This document shows positions 27,322 through 36,013 of a stretch of DNA of 64,000 nt, piece by piece. The translations under genes and the position numbers were made by a program. Source of the DNA: a bacterium SCSIO 12844 (GTDB taxonomy: Bacteria; Pseudomonadota; Gammaproteobacteria; Francisellales; Francisellaceae); the NCBI GenBank assembly GCA_024397935.1, contig CP073743.1, positions 558,001 through 622,000 of the forward strand, written 5' to 3'. Under the pieces are notes generated by a model, which saw only the letters and a list, made by a program, of their open reading frames with translations, was not told the origin of the DNA and made no database searches. Positions within the stretch are counted from its first letter, which is position 1. Every line of letters starts with the position of its first letter.

Positions 27322-27744
27322 ATGAGTATTTGGAAAACACCGACATCAGCAGATGAAATGAATCAACGTGGTAAAGGAACTTTATCAGATCTTTTAGGAA
27401 TTGTTTATACTGAAGTTGGTGATGACTATGTTAAAGCAGAAATGCCTGTCACGGATAAAGTCAAACAACCAATTGGTATTATGAATGGGGGTGCTTCATG
27501 TGTGATTGCAGAGTCTGTTGGTAGTTGTGCTGCTAATTATGCCGTTGATTTAACAAAGCAGTACTGTGTTGGATTAGATATTAATACCAACCATATACGT
27601 GCTGCATATAAAGGTAAAGTTATTGCTACAGCTAAACCATTTCATATTGGTAGAACAACGCAAGTTTGGTCAATTGACATCCATAATGAAGCAGGAAAAC
27701 TTGTTTCTGTGAGTCGTTTAACGATGGCTGTTAAAGATCAATAA
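27322..27744 (+). CDS. Hotdog-fold acyl-CoA thioesterase (PaaI/YdiI-like)
   Basis: A 140-aa single hotdog domain in the PaaI family that hydrolyses acyl- or aroyl-CoA thioesters. It has the helix motif GGASCVIAESVGS with the catalytic Glu. The residue just before GG, which is His in YdiI/YbdB, is Asn here (IMNGGAS), a variant I believe also occurs in other family members. GLDINTNHIRAAY follows as in the family. It lies downstream of dgt and its native substrate cannot be inferred. Confidence 0.8.
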   Translation: MSIWKTPTSADEMNQRGKGTLSDLLGIVYTEVGDDYVKAEMPVTDKVKQPIGIMNGGASCVIAESVGSCAANYAVDLTKQYCVGLDINTNHIRAAYKGKVIATAKPFHIGRTTQVWSIDIHNEAGKLVSVSRLTMAVKDQ

Positions 27745-27753
27745 GATACTAAT

Positions 27754-28797
27754 TTATATGATATTTTTTCGCCTAAAACGTCCTAACGCTTTAAAACAAA
27801 TTTCTTCTAATGCGTCAGCGATGGAAATATTCGAAGTATTAGCCGATTTTGGGTAGAGTGAGGTTGGCGTAAGCCCTGGCAGTGAATTAGCCTCAAGAAA
27901 CCAAAGTTGCTCTTTTTCATCTAACATAAAATCAACGCGACTATAATCGTGTAAGCCTAATGCATGATGTGCTGTTAGTGCTGCAGTTTTAATGCAAATT
28001 GATAATGATTGATCAACTTCGGCTGGGAAAATTTCTTTGACAGTACCTTGTTGATATTTATGATAATAGTTAAATGTATCTTCATCGGTGATAATCTCAC
28101 CTGGGCTTAGTGCTTGGTCATCTAAAACACCGATTGTAAATTCTCGTCCCTGTATATAATCTTCTATTAATATTTCATTGTCATAATAAAAAGCTTGCTC
28201 AAGCATTGCATCAAACTGATCCTGATCATAAGCAATATTAACTGCAATACTTGAACCCTGTGTATTGGGCTTAACAACAATTGGGAATTGATGGATATGA
28301 ACATCATGGTGATTTAATTGGCTAATTAAGCGCCAATTAGGTGTAATTATACCTGCGGCTTGTACTAAACGCTTACTAAAGTGTTTATTCATTGCAAGTG
28401 CGCTAGAGATAACATTACTGCCAGTATAGGCAATGTTTGCAAGCTCTAACACTGCTTGAACATGCCCATCTTCACCAAATTGACCATGTAATGCAATAAA
28501 TATAAGATCATAAGATTTAAGGTCATTTAAGTACTTAAATAGATTAGTTTTAAAATTACTGTCTGCTTGATAGCGATATTTATCAGGTGGGCTCTGTGCA
28601 ACATGATAGCTAAATATCTCTTTTTCTTGGTATTCTTTTAAAATACCTTGCTCAGTATCAAAAGGTGTTACACAATGCCCTTTACTACGCAATGCTTTTA
28701 TCACAGTTTGCGCACTGGCAATTGAGACATCTCTTTCAATACTAATACCACCAAATAATACGGCAATATTTAGCTTTAAAGCTTTATCTTGATTCAT
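27754..28797 (-). CDS. ddl: D-alanine--D-alanine ligase
   Basis: ATP-grasp enzyme making the D-Ala-D-Ala terminus of peptidoglycan precursors. The 347-aa protein has the N-terminal VLFGGISIERDVSIASA motif, FIALHGQFGEDGHVQAVLE, VVKPNTQGSSIAVN (ATP lid) and YSRVDFMLDEKEQLWFLEANSLPGLTPTSLYP, where the metal-binding Asp, Glu and Asn lie. GGGG sits before the ATG. It is standalone rather than in the mur/fts run at 39-47 kb. Its stop is 9 nt from that of the convergent thioesterase. Confidence 0.93.
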   Translation of the reverse strand: MNQDKALKLNIAVLFGGISIERDVSIASAQTVIKALRSKGHCVTPFDTEQGILKEYQEKEIFSYHVAQSPPDKYRYQADSNFKTNLFKYLNDLKSYDLIFIALHGQFGEDGHVQAVLELANIAYTGSNVISSALAMNKHFSKRLVQAAGIITPNWRLISQLNHHDVHIHQFPIVVKPNTQGSSIAVNIAYDQDQFDAMLEQAFYYDNEILIEDYIQGREFTIGVLDDQALSPGEIITDEDTFNYYHKYQQGTVKEIFPAEVDQSLSICIKTAALTAHHALGLHDYSRVDFMLDEKEQLWFLEANSLPGLTPTSLYPKSANTSNISIADALEEICFKALGRFRRKNII

Positions 28798-28911
28798 GCA
28801 ACCCCATAATTAATCTTATTTCTATTATTTTTTATAATGGTTTATTGAAATTGTAGCTTAAAATAAATAAATTTCACAAATTTGATATATCTTTATGTGT
28901 TGTATGCGATT

Positions 28912-29286
28912 TTAAACATTCTTACCAATGTATGTGGCTAGGAACATAAATACAAGCACAAGTAGAACTGCCAGTAAGACATTTGTTAACAGTGAACCAT
29001 AACTTTGTGTTTTCTCTGATTCAATCGATCGTTTGAGCATTAAATAGCGTATCGTTGCTGTAATAATCATTATAACTGAGACAATCATTAGAAGAAGTCC
29101 AGTTAATTCAGCACTTAATGAATGTTGAAATTTAATATTGGGATTATGAACCGATTGATGCAGATAGCTTAAAAATATATCAAATCGTTCAATTAAAAAG
29201 CCAAATGCCATAATGGTAATTGCTGTTCTAATCCATGCAAGAAATGTGCGCTCATTAGCTGCATGGTCATTGAAGCTTTTAATCAT
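28912..29286 (-). CDS. DUF202 (YidH-like) inner-membrane protein
   Basis: A 124-aa protein with three hydrophobic segments. It begins with the DUF202 signature [25 protein letters not shown], shared with E. coli YidH. GGAG lies before the ATG. Function unknown for the family. It is divergent from the desaturase gene, so the FNR-type box at 29408 could serve either side. Confidence 0.82.
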   Translation of the reverse strand: MIKSFNDHAANERTFLAWIRTAITIMAFGFLIERFDIFLSYLHQSVHNPNIKFQHSLSAELTGLLLMIVSVIMIITATIRYLMLKRSIESEKTQSYGSLLTNVLLAVLLVLVFMFLATYIGKNV

Positions 29287-29407
29287 TGCAAAATCTCCAT
29301 AAGAATTACTGTAATATTATGACTTTTATTATAAAAGTATAGGTCTATTATGATGAAAAATGTATACTAGAAAGCCGAATAGTTGCTAGTGATTATTTTT
29401 GTTTTTA

Positions 29408-29421
29408 TTGATTTAAATCAA
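29408..29421. promoter_or_regulatory. Perfect FNR/CRP-superfamily palindrome
   Basis: The 14 bases TTGATTTAAATCAA match the FNR consensus TTGAT-N4-ATCAA exactly. A second shorter palindrome, TTGATCAA, lies at 29425-29432. A candidate -10 (TATACAAT at 29472-29479) upstream of the desaturase puts the box centre near -70, close to a class I activator position but also compatible with other regulation. It equally precedes the DUF202 gene on the other strand. Regulator identity is inferred from the site only. Confidence 0.5.
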
Positions 29422-29566
29422 AAATTGATCAAAAAATAAACAAAAATAACTGGAAATTATGTAAAAAACGCTATACAATCAAGCTCTCATCACGGTAAAC
29501 TAGTTAGTGAAAGCGACAAAATTTATTGTAATGAAGATAATTAAAATATTATAAGGTTTAAAATAA

Positions 29567-30697
29567 ATGAGCGAATATAAAGGTAAGTTAATCTGGAAGG
29601 CAATTTTAGTCTTATTTCCAACACTTATTATCGCCTTGACCGTTGTACCATGGTATGGTTTTGCTATTGGTTATAGTGGCTGGGACTGGTTTTGGTTTGG
29701 CTTTTTTATGGTTGCAACTGGTTTATCAGTAACCGCTGGTTATCATAGACTATGGTCGCATCGAGCATATAAAGCATCGTTACCACTAAAACTATTTTTC
29801 TTAATTTTTGGAACAGCAGCGCTTGAAAATAGTGTAATCCAATGGGCTTCTGATCATAGAAAGCATCACCGTTATTGTGATGATGAAGATAAAGATCCGT
29901 ACGGTATTACACGTGGTTTTTGGCATGCACATATTTTTTGGATGTTAAAAGAGCATGAAAGCGGTGAGGATGATTTATCTGATGTTAAAGATTTAATGAA
30001 TGATAAGTGGCTAGTACTTCAAGATCGTTACTATGGCTGGTTTGCTACATTTTTTGGTTTTTTATTACCATTTATAATTGGTAGCTTCTATGGTAGTGCT
30101 TGGGGCTGTTTCTTATTAGCGGGTATATTACGTATTGTTTTAAACCATCATTTTACATTCTTTATTAATTCAGCTGCACATTATTGGGGTAAACGTCCGT
30201 TCAATGATAAAAATACAGCGCGCGATAATCCTGTTTTATCTTTAGTTACTTATGGTGAAGGCTATCACAACTTCCATCATAAATTTGCAGGTGATTATCG
30301 TAATGGTATTCATTGGTATGATTTTGATCCAACGAAATGGTTAATTTCAGCTTGTCAGTATGTTGGTTGGACAAGAGACTTAAAAAGAACGCCGAAAGAA
30401 GTTATTGAGCATGCAAAAATTAAAATGCAGTATCAAGAAGTTAAAGAGTCGCCATCATTAATTTCTAAAACAACTACTGGTATTACAGATGGTTATCATG
30501 CATTAGAGCGTCAATACCATCAGGTTGCTGATGCAATTGGTCAATGGGCTAAAGCAAAACGTGATTGGTTAAAAGCAAAGCAAGATCAATTATCTAAAAC
30601 ACATATTGCTGATTTAGAAAAGCAGGTTCGTCATTTAAAACGCATGATGCGATTAGAAAAACGTAAATGGCGTAGAACTTTAGCTTTGCATGCCTAA
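29567..30697 (+). CDS. Membrane fatty-acyl (delta-9 type) desaturase with basic helical tail
   Basis: Di-iron, O2-dependent desaturase introducing a double bond into membrane acyl chains. It carries all three histidine boxes of the acyl-CoA/phospholipid desaturase family: HRLWSH (60-65), HRKHH (97-101) and HNFHH (234-238), plus four membrane segments in two hairpins. At 376 aa it is extended by about 75 residues. This tail (about 300-376) is Lys/Arg-rich and looks like an amphipathic helix or coiled coil. A 280-nt upstream region holds an FNR-type palindrome. Redox partner not adjacent. Confidence 0.9.
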   Translation: MSEYKGKLIWKAILVLFPTLIIALTVVPWYGFAIGYSGWDWFWFGFFMVATGLSVTAGYHRLWSHRAYKASLPLKLFFLIFGTAALENSVIQWASDHRKHHRYCDDEDKDPYGITRGFWHAHIFWMLKEHESGEDDLSDVKDLMNDKWLVLQDRYYGWFATFFGFLLPFIIGSFYGSAWGCFLLAGILRIVLNHHFTFFINSAAHYWGKRPFNDKNTARDNPVLSLVTYGEGYHNFHHKFAGDYRNGIHWYDFDPTKWLISACQYVGWTRDLKRTPKEVIEHAKIKMQYQEVKESPSLISKTTTGITDGYHALERQYHQVADAIGQWAKAKRDWLKAKQDQLSKTHIADLEKQVRHLKRMMRLEKRKWRRTLALHA

Positions 30698-30782
30698 TTA
30701 AAATTAAATACAATAGCTATTAAGATTATTAATAAGGCCTTGAACTTAGAATATGACTAATAGCTTATCTAAGGATGCTCAA

Positions 30783-31523
30783 ATGCATCCAATCCTTAAT
30801 AAATTAAATCAAATTATTCAAACTAAAAAAACTAATCTTGCAGTTTCAGCAGATGTAACTGAAGCTGATCTTTTAATTCATTTAGTAGAGCAAACAAAAG
30901 AACATATTTGTGTATTAAAAACACATATTGATATCTTAGAAGACTTTACACCATCTGTTACCAAGAGATTGCGTCAACTAGCTGATAACAACGAATTTTT
31001 AATTTTTGAAGATAGAAAATTTGCTGATATTGGTAATACAGTTTCTCATCAGCTACGTGATGGTATTTATCATATTGCCCAGTGGGCTGATATTATTAAT
31101 GCACATATTCTACCAGGTGAGGGGATTATTGCAGGCTTAAAAAAAGGTGCTCAAGGTCGCGATATTGGACTATTATTATTAGCACAAATGAGTAGTAGTG
31201 AAAATTATTTTACACCTGCTTATACACGAGCAGCTGTTAATTTAGCGCAGAAGCATAAAGATTTTGTTATAGGTTTTATCGCACAAGAAAAACTAACTGA
31301 TGATGAATTAGTTGTGATGACACCGGGTGTTCAATTAAAGTCAGGTACGGATGCACTAGGGCAGCAATATAATACGCCTAATACAGCTATTTTAGATCAT
31401 GGCAGTGATATTATTATTGTTGGGCGTGGTATTTATCAAGCAGATAATCCTAAAGAGGCTGCATTGAGGTATCAAAAGGAAGCTTTTGATGCTTATGTAA
31501 AACGCCAACGTATCATTGCGTAG
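30783..31523 (+). CDS. pyrF: Orotidine 5'-phosphate decarboxylase, eukaryote-like subtype
   Basis: Final step of UMP synthesis. The catalytic D-x-K-x-x-D motif is in FLIFEDRKFADIGNT (D77, K79, D82 from this start). The preceding CVLKTHIDILEDF and the whole of that block match the URA3/UMPS-type enzyme better than the short E. coli-type PyrF. Further motifs are PGVQL and IVGRGIY for phosphate binding. The start at 30783 is preferred over 30753 because AAGGA at 30771-30775 is 7 nt upstream. The 246-aa length agrees with the family. It stands alone. Confidence 0.9.
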   Translation: MHPILNKLNQIIQTKKTNLAVSADVTEADLLIHLVEQTKEHICVLKTHIDILEDFTPSVTKRLRQLADNNEFLIFEDRKFADIGNTVSHQLRDGIYHIAQWADIINAHILPGEGIIAGLKKGAQGRDIGLLLLAQMSSSENYFTPAYTRAAVNLAQKHKDFVIGFIAQEKLTDDELVVMTPGVQLKSGTDALGQQYNTPNTAILDHGSDIIIVGRGIYQADNPKEAALRYQKEAFDAYVKRQRIIA

Positions 31524-31528
31524 CAAAT

Positions 31529-31561
31529 AATGTTTCATAAGTCTAAAACATTTATTTTTTT
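31529..31561 (+). terminator. Probable Rho-independent terminator of pyrF
   Basis: An AATGTTT / AAACATT stem (31529-31535 and 31546-31552) with a 10-nt loop is followed by TATTTTTTT. It lies 6 nt after the pyrF stop. The stem is weak (one G/C pair) so strength is doubtful. Confidence 0.4.
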
Positions 31562-31631
31562 CAATAAAATTGGCATAAATTCATTATAGAAACTAAAATC
31601 CAATATATATTATTATGTTGGGGTTGTAATT

Positions 31632-32360
31632 ATGTCAGTTTCTACAGTAATGGCACATAGTGCTAAATTAATACTGTATTTAGCATTATTATTTATGTTT
31701 TCTTCTTCATTGGCCAATATAACAGTAGCACCACTTGTGTTAGATTATTTTGCTAAAGATGGCAATATAAAGTTTGTTAAAGTTGCGAATAAAGGTGATA
31801 AAAAAGCTTATGTTAGTGCAGATACTTTTTTAGTTAAAAATCCTAGAATGCCGAATCAAGAGCTTGTTAAAATAACAAACCCAAGAACGCTAGGTATCCT
31901 TGTTACACCAAGACAGTTTGTGCTGAATCCTGGAGAGACTAAAAACCTTCAATTTATTTTAACCCAGCCTTTTGATCAAAAAGAGTCAGTTTATCGTGTT
32001 GAAATTAAACCTGTTTCTGGTGGTACAAAATTAAAAGTACTCAATCAAGGTGATGCTAGTCATTTTATGGGGGTTAAAATAGCTGTTGGTTATGCGGTGC
32101 TTTGTATTAAAAGACCATTATCGATTAAACCAGATATACGTATCGAAAGATTAAGTCCAACGAAAATCGAAATATTAAATGATGGTAATGTCAGTATTAA
32201 GATTACCAAGCTTGAGCAATGTAGCTCTGATGGTGCATGCAGTAATTTACACAATGCAAGAATATTTCCATCGGGTAAATTTCAAACGGATATCAAAGAA
32301 AATTATCAAATTAAAATGACTTATAAAATAGGGTATGAATTTTATTATTTAGATGCATAA
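31632..32360 (+). CDS. Periplasmic pilus chaperone (PapD-like)
   Basis: A 242-aa protein with an N-terminal signal sequence and two Ig-like domains of the fimbrial chaperone type. The N-terminal domain (about 30-140) shows an F1-G1 hydrophobic run and the VTPRQFVLNPGETKNLQF stretch that aligns with the subunit-binding G1 region. It binds pilin subunits by donor-strand complementation and delivers them to the usher. The usher gene begins 3 nt after its stop. Confidence 0.75.
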   Translation: MSVSTVMAHSAKLILYLALLFMFSSSLANITVAPLVLDYFAKDGNIKFVKVANKGDKKAYVSADTFLVKNPRMPNQELVKITNPRTLGILVTPRQFVLNPGETKNLQFILTQPFDQKESVYRVEIKPVSGGTKLKVLNQGDASHFMGVKIAVGYAVLCIKRPLSIKPDIRIERLSPTKIEILNDGNVSIKITKLEQCSSDGACSNLHNARIFPSGKFQTDIKENYQIKMTYKIGYEFYYLDA

Positions 32361-32363
32361 AAA

Positions 32364-34853
32364 ATGAACTGTAAGATCTGTTACTTAATTTATTTTTTAA
32401 TTGCTATTTGTTTTATCTATAGCATTGCATTAGCTAATGATAAAAAAAAGCCGCCTACAGTAGAAATTATCGAGATTGATACAATACCCAAAGGCTTTGA
32501 AAACCTTGAATCTCAGCCAAGAGATTTTTATGTTGATGTTATGTTTAATGCTAAAAAATTAACGACTGTAAAAGTTAATTTTAACCCAGTTTCACAAACC
32601 GTATTAATTTATAATCCAACGCCTATTATGCGCCAATTACATAATGTTAAGTATAAAGAAGAACTCTTATCTATGTTAAAAAAGCGTATGCCTGCACATC
32701 TTGATAAGGTTTGTAAAAATAATCCGTCAGAGCACTGTGGTTTTATCATTCCTGATAAGATTGCAGTTATATTGGACCCTAATAAATACACTTTGGAACT
32801 ATTCATTGGTAAAAAATATTATACTAAAACAAAAAGGGCACCTTATTTATTTGATAATCCTTATGATGGTTTTTCATATCGTCAGCAATTTCAAGCCAAT
32901 ATCTCAGGATCTGATAATGCAGATGATGATAATTATAATTTTAATACTCTTAATATATTAGGTTATAGAAAATCTAAAGCAGAGGTTGGCTTATCCCTAG
33001 CTCAAACAGGTAGCCAAGAGAGTTATCGACTTGATCCTTTATTTGCAAGTACAAACTATGATCATTATCAAGTTAATGGGGGATTTTTTCAAACACCAGG
33101 TGATTTAATTTTACAGTCTCAAGATATTTTAGGTGCATCATGGGGTACTAATTTTCAAAATTTTGCCAATCATACAGAGACTTTTTCGACCCCACTAGAA
33201 GTCTTTTTACCCATTGCTTCGCGAGTTTCAGTTTTTAGATTTAATCGATTGATTTTTAGCCAATTTTATCCTGCTGGCAATCAAATTATTGATACTTCAA
33301 CTTTCCCCCAAGGCTCATATAATATTGTTATTGAGACGACTAATGAATATAACCAAACAGAAACACAAGAGCGCTTTTTTGTTAAAAATTCTCTAGTACC
33401 AATCCAGGGATATCCATTATATGAAATAGCAGGTGGCGTTATCAATACGAATAACTTTAATGAAGACTTGTTCCCTCAAGTTGGAAAAGATCCATTTTTT
33501 TCAACATTTTATTCAATTAGAGCCTCGAATAATATTGCACTTCAATCGTTATTTACAGGGACTAATTCTAAAGCTTATCTATCATTAGGAGCAATTTATT
33601 TTGGTAATTATCAGTCTGAACTATCAACTCAATTAACGGGCGGCACAACAGGTGAATATGGAATAGGTATGTCATGGGGCATGCAAAAAGAACCTTTTTA
33701 TATGAACTCTACAACACGATATATATACCGACCTAGTCCTTCAGAAACACTCGATATTTTTGATTATAATCCGATACGATTAAGTGGTCTTTTTTTAACA
33801 ACACAGATAAGTTATGCATTTGATAAATTAATGATGAATTTAAATATGCTCTATAACTATCCACAAGACAGTAACCAAGCACACTCTTACTCAATTGGGC
33901 CATCTGTACGTTATCCATTTAAATTTTCAAGTTATGATAGAAATTATTTAGAGCTAAGTTTGACAAAATCTCAGGATAATTTTACAGTCTTATTATCAGT
34001 TAAATTTAATTTTACCCATCATAATTTATTTACGACCATCACACCAGGGGTTAAATATACCGATGATACACCAGATGATAATGCTAGACGCATTGAACCA
34101 ACCATTGCAATTAGTTCAAGTTATGATATTAGAACACAGGATTATGCTCATCTATCTTTAAATGCGGGTTACTCTCAAGATTCATTTGTTAAAAACCTAT
34201 TCTTTAGTCCAATCTATCGTAGTGAATTAGGTAGGTTACAATTAGAGTTAAGTCAAACTTATGGTGATCCGGATTTATTCCAGTATTCGGGCAGTTATTT
34301 TGGACAAGCGACTTATTCGTCAGGTCAGTGGGATTTAGGAGGTCATCAATCGGGTGTTTCAGGTGTGCTAATTCAAATTGAAGAAAATGATGATACTGAT
34401 AATAGTTATTTTCAAATACTTGCTAATGGTTATGTGATTGAAACAGTAAAAGTTAATGAAATTAAGACAGTATTTCTTGCGCCTTATCAATCGTATGATA
34501 TTTCAATTAGGCCTTATAAAGGTAATACATTTAAACAATATGATAATATACCTAAAAATATTACCCTATACCCTGGTAACTTCGCTTATCTTAATTGGAA
34601 GATAAAGCCTAAAATTATTTTATTAACGACATTATATGATATTAATAAAAAACCACTTATAAATGCTTTTTTAACCAATACTGAAGAACCAGCGATTACT
34701 CTGGAAGAAGGCTTTTTACAAGCTGAAGTTTCACCTGATTTAACTGAATTAGAATTTATTCTTCCTAATGATGATAAATGTAATGCTAGTTTACCTAAGG
34801 ATAAGACTATTACTGATAATTATCTTGATATTCCATATTTAATTTGCAAATAA
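32364..34853 (+). CDS. Outer-membrane usher, CS1/TcfC-like
   Basis: An 829-aa secretion pore for chaperone-bound pilins. A signal peptide (about 1-24) precedes an N-terminal periplasmic domain with a Cys pair (KVCKNNPSEHCGF). A long beta-barrel follows, with a plug-like insertion around FVKNSLVPIQGYPLYEIAGG. C-terminal beta domains end in a Cys pair (DKCNASL, LICK). Sequence style and size match the alternative (CS1/TcfC, alpha-clade) usher family rather than FimD. It overlaps no other gene; no major pilin sits between chaperone and usher as in classical CS1 operons. Confidence 0.75.
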   Translation: MNCKICYLIYFLIAICFIYSIALANDKKKPPTVEIIEIDTIPKGFENLESQPRDFYVDVMFNAKKLTTVKVNFNPVSQTVLIYNPTPIMRQLHNVKYKEELLSMLKKRMPAHLDKVCKNNPSEHCGFIIPDKIAVILDPNKYTLELFIGKKYYTKTKRAPYLFDNPYDGFSYRQQFQANISGSDNADDDNYNFNTLNILGYRKSKAEVGLSLAQTGSQESYRLDPLFASTNYDHYQVNGGFFQTPGDLILQSQDILGASWGTNFQNFANHTETFSTPLEVFLPIASRVSVFRFNRLIFSQFYPAGNQIIDTSTFPQGSYNIVIETTNEYNQTETQERFFVKNSLVPIQGYPLYEIAGGVINTNNFNEDLFPQVGKDPFFSTFYSIRASNNIALQSLFTGTNSKAYLSLGAIYFGNYQSELSTQLTGGTTGEYGIGMSWGMQKEPFYMNSTTRYIYRPSPSETLDIFDYNPIRLSGLFLTTQISYAFDKLMMNLNMLYNYPQDSNQAHSYSIGPSVRYPFKFSSYDRNYLELSLTKSQDNFTVLLSVKFNFTHHNLFTTITPGVKYTDDTPDDNARRIEPTIAISSSYDIRTQDYAHLSLNAGYSQDSFVKNLFFSPIYRSELGRLQLELSQTYGDPDLFQYSGSYFGQATYSSGQWDLGGHQSGVSGVLIQIEENDDTDNSYFQILANGYVIETVKVNEIKTVFLAPYQSYDISIRPYKGNTFKQYDNIPKNITLYPGNFAYLNWKIKPKIILLTTLYDINKKPLINAFLTNTEEPAITLEEGFLQAEVSPDLTELEFILPNDDKCNASLPKDKTITDNYLDIPYLICK

Positions 34854-34911
34854 AAAAGCAGTAGTGGTTAAAAAATGACAAATAAGACTAATTAAACTAG
34901 AGTAGACATAG

Positions 34912-34937
34912 AAAAGGCGCATTTATTTGCGCCCTTA
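34912..34937. terminator. Bidirectional terminator between usher and pilin-like gene
   Basis: A GGCGCA / TGCGCC stem (34916-34921 and 34928-34933) with a 6-nt loop is flanked by AAAA on one side and CTTATT on the other. On the minus strand the stem is followed by TTTT, giving a proper terminator for the pilin-like gene. It also fits as the usher terminator, though with a weaker T run. Confidence 0.65.
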
Positions 34938-34962
34938 TTAATAGTTGGTTTGATTGTTAAGG

Positions 34963-35517
34963 TTAGTTAGGTGCAATAATTAGTGTTAAGGTATCACTAT
35001 AAGCACCATCAACTGCTGCGGTTAAATCAGCATTTAAAACCCTAACAAGTAAAGTTGCATTATCGATACCACCGCAGGTATCACTTGTTGTGTTTGCATT
35101 TGATTGTGCACCACTTGTTGTACCACTAGAGCCAGCACCAAACCAGCTTGCTGTTGAAGTACCCACTGAACCACCAGCCTGATCTTCCCAATATACTCGA
35201 TACTCTAAATAGTTAGAGCCTCCATCATAAAGTGAAAAATTACCACCTTGTGAATTTAGACTTGAAGCAGTAACTGTATATTGTCCAAGTGATTCATTTG
35301 TATAAATACATACATTTTGCTGGTCAGTCACTGTACCTGCTACCCAGTTACCTAAATTAAAATCGGATAAATTTGATATTCTAGCAATTTCACCAACATT
35401 AATTGAAATATCAACTGTACCCGTTGAGGTCGCACCTGTTGTACCTTGGGTAGCTGCAAATGAATAGCTAGGTATCAGCATAGCTGCAGCAATTAATAAA
35501 GATAATTTCTTAAGCAT
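34963..35517 (-). CDS. Secreted pilin-like protein, probable fimbrial subunit
   Basis: A 184-aa protein with a clear signal peptide (MLKKLSLLIAAAMLIPSYSFA) and a Gly/Ser/Thr/Asn-rich beta-strand chain. It carries two cysteines (QQNVCIYT and SDTCGGI) able to form the disulfide typical of pilins. An alternating hydrophobic C-terminal strand (YSDTLTLIIAPN) resembles spore-coat U/chaperone-usher subunits. AGGAG is 7 nt before the ATG. It is convergent with the usher and its own transcript ends at the 34912 terminator. Assignment as the cargo of the adjacent chaperone/usher is inference. Confidence 0.65.
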   Translation of the reverse strand: MLKKLSLLIAAAMLIPSYSFAATQGTTGATSTGTVDISINVGEIARISNLSDFNLGNWVAGTVTDQQNVCIYTNESLGQYTVTASSLNSQGGNFSLYDGGSNYLEYRVYWEDQAGGSVGTSTASWFGAGSSGTTSGAQSNANTTSDTCGGIDNATLLVRVLNADLTAAVDGAYSDTLTLIIAPN

Positions 35518-36013
35518 ATCATATCTCCTGCGATTATTTATTAAATAAATTTAACATATATTAATTTTATTAAAATAATGAAAACAATACAAATTTAAGC
35601 GTGATTATTTTGACATGCATTTTTAAATATCTTTATAATTCAATAATATAAAATATTAAACTTTTAATAAATTTAATATAGTTGGTTATTTTATTAGGAG
35701 AAAATAATAAATTAAGCACTAAGTGGGAGTAGTTATTATCTTATTTTTTGCTTGTGATGTAGCTATTTTCTATGGGGCATCTAAATAAAATCATATTTGA
35801 CTATGATCAAAATGCTCTTGCAAATATTTATTACAGATTAAAGCACTAAGCTATTTGATTTTAAATTTGTAATTCAATTATTTAAAAATTATTTCGCTTA
35901 ATTTTTTTGTTTAAAATATTTCTTTTATTTAATTTTAATGATTGTTAATCCTTCAGAAGAGTGAAATTATATGCAATATTTTATTATGTAGTGTTGTAAG
36001 GTTATAAAACGTT
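35518..36013. other. AT-rich intergenic region, no supported gene
   Basis: A 496-nt divergent spacer holding the pilin-like promoter on the left and that of the 36014 gene on the right. It is rich in imperfect A/T palindromes. The longest protein-like frame is 25 codons (35772-35849) without a Shine-Dalgarno, which I do not call. I see no RNA gene. Confidence 0.5.

Noticed and set aside
27754-28797. Ddl as a vancomycin-resistance D-Ala-D-Lac ligase
   Set aside because: No van genes nearby and the sequence reads as an ordinary D-Ala-D-Ala ligase.
35772-35849. 25-codon frame in the long intergenic region
   Set aside because: No ribosome-binding site and too short to tell from chance in AT-rich DNA.
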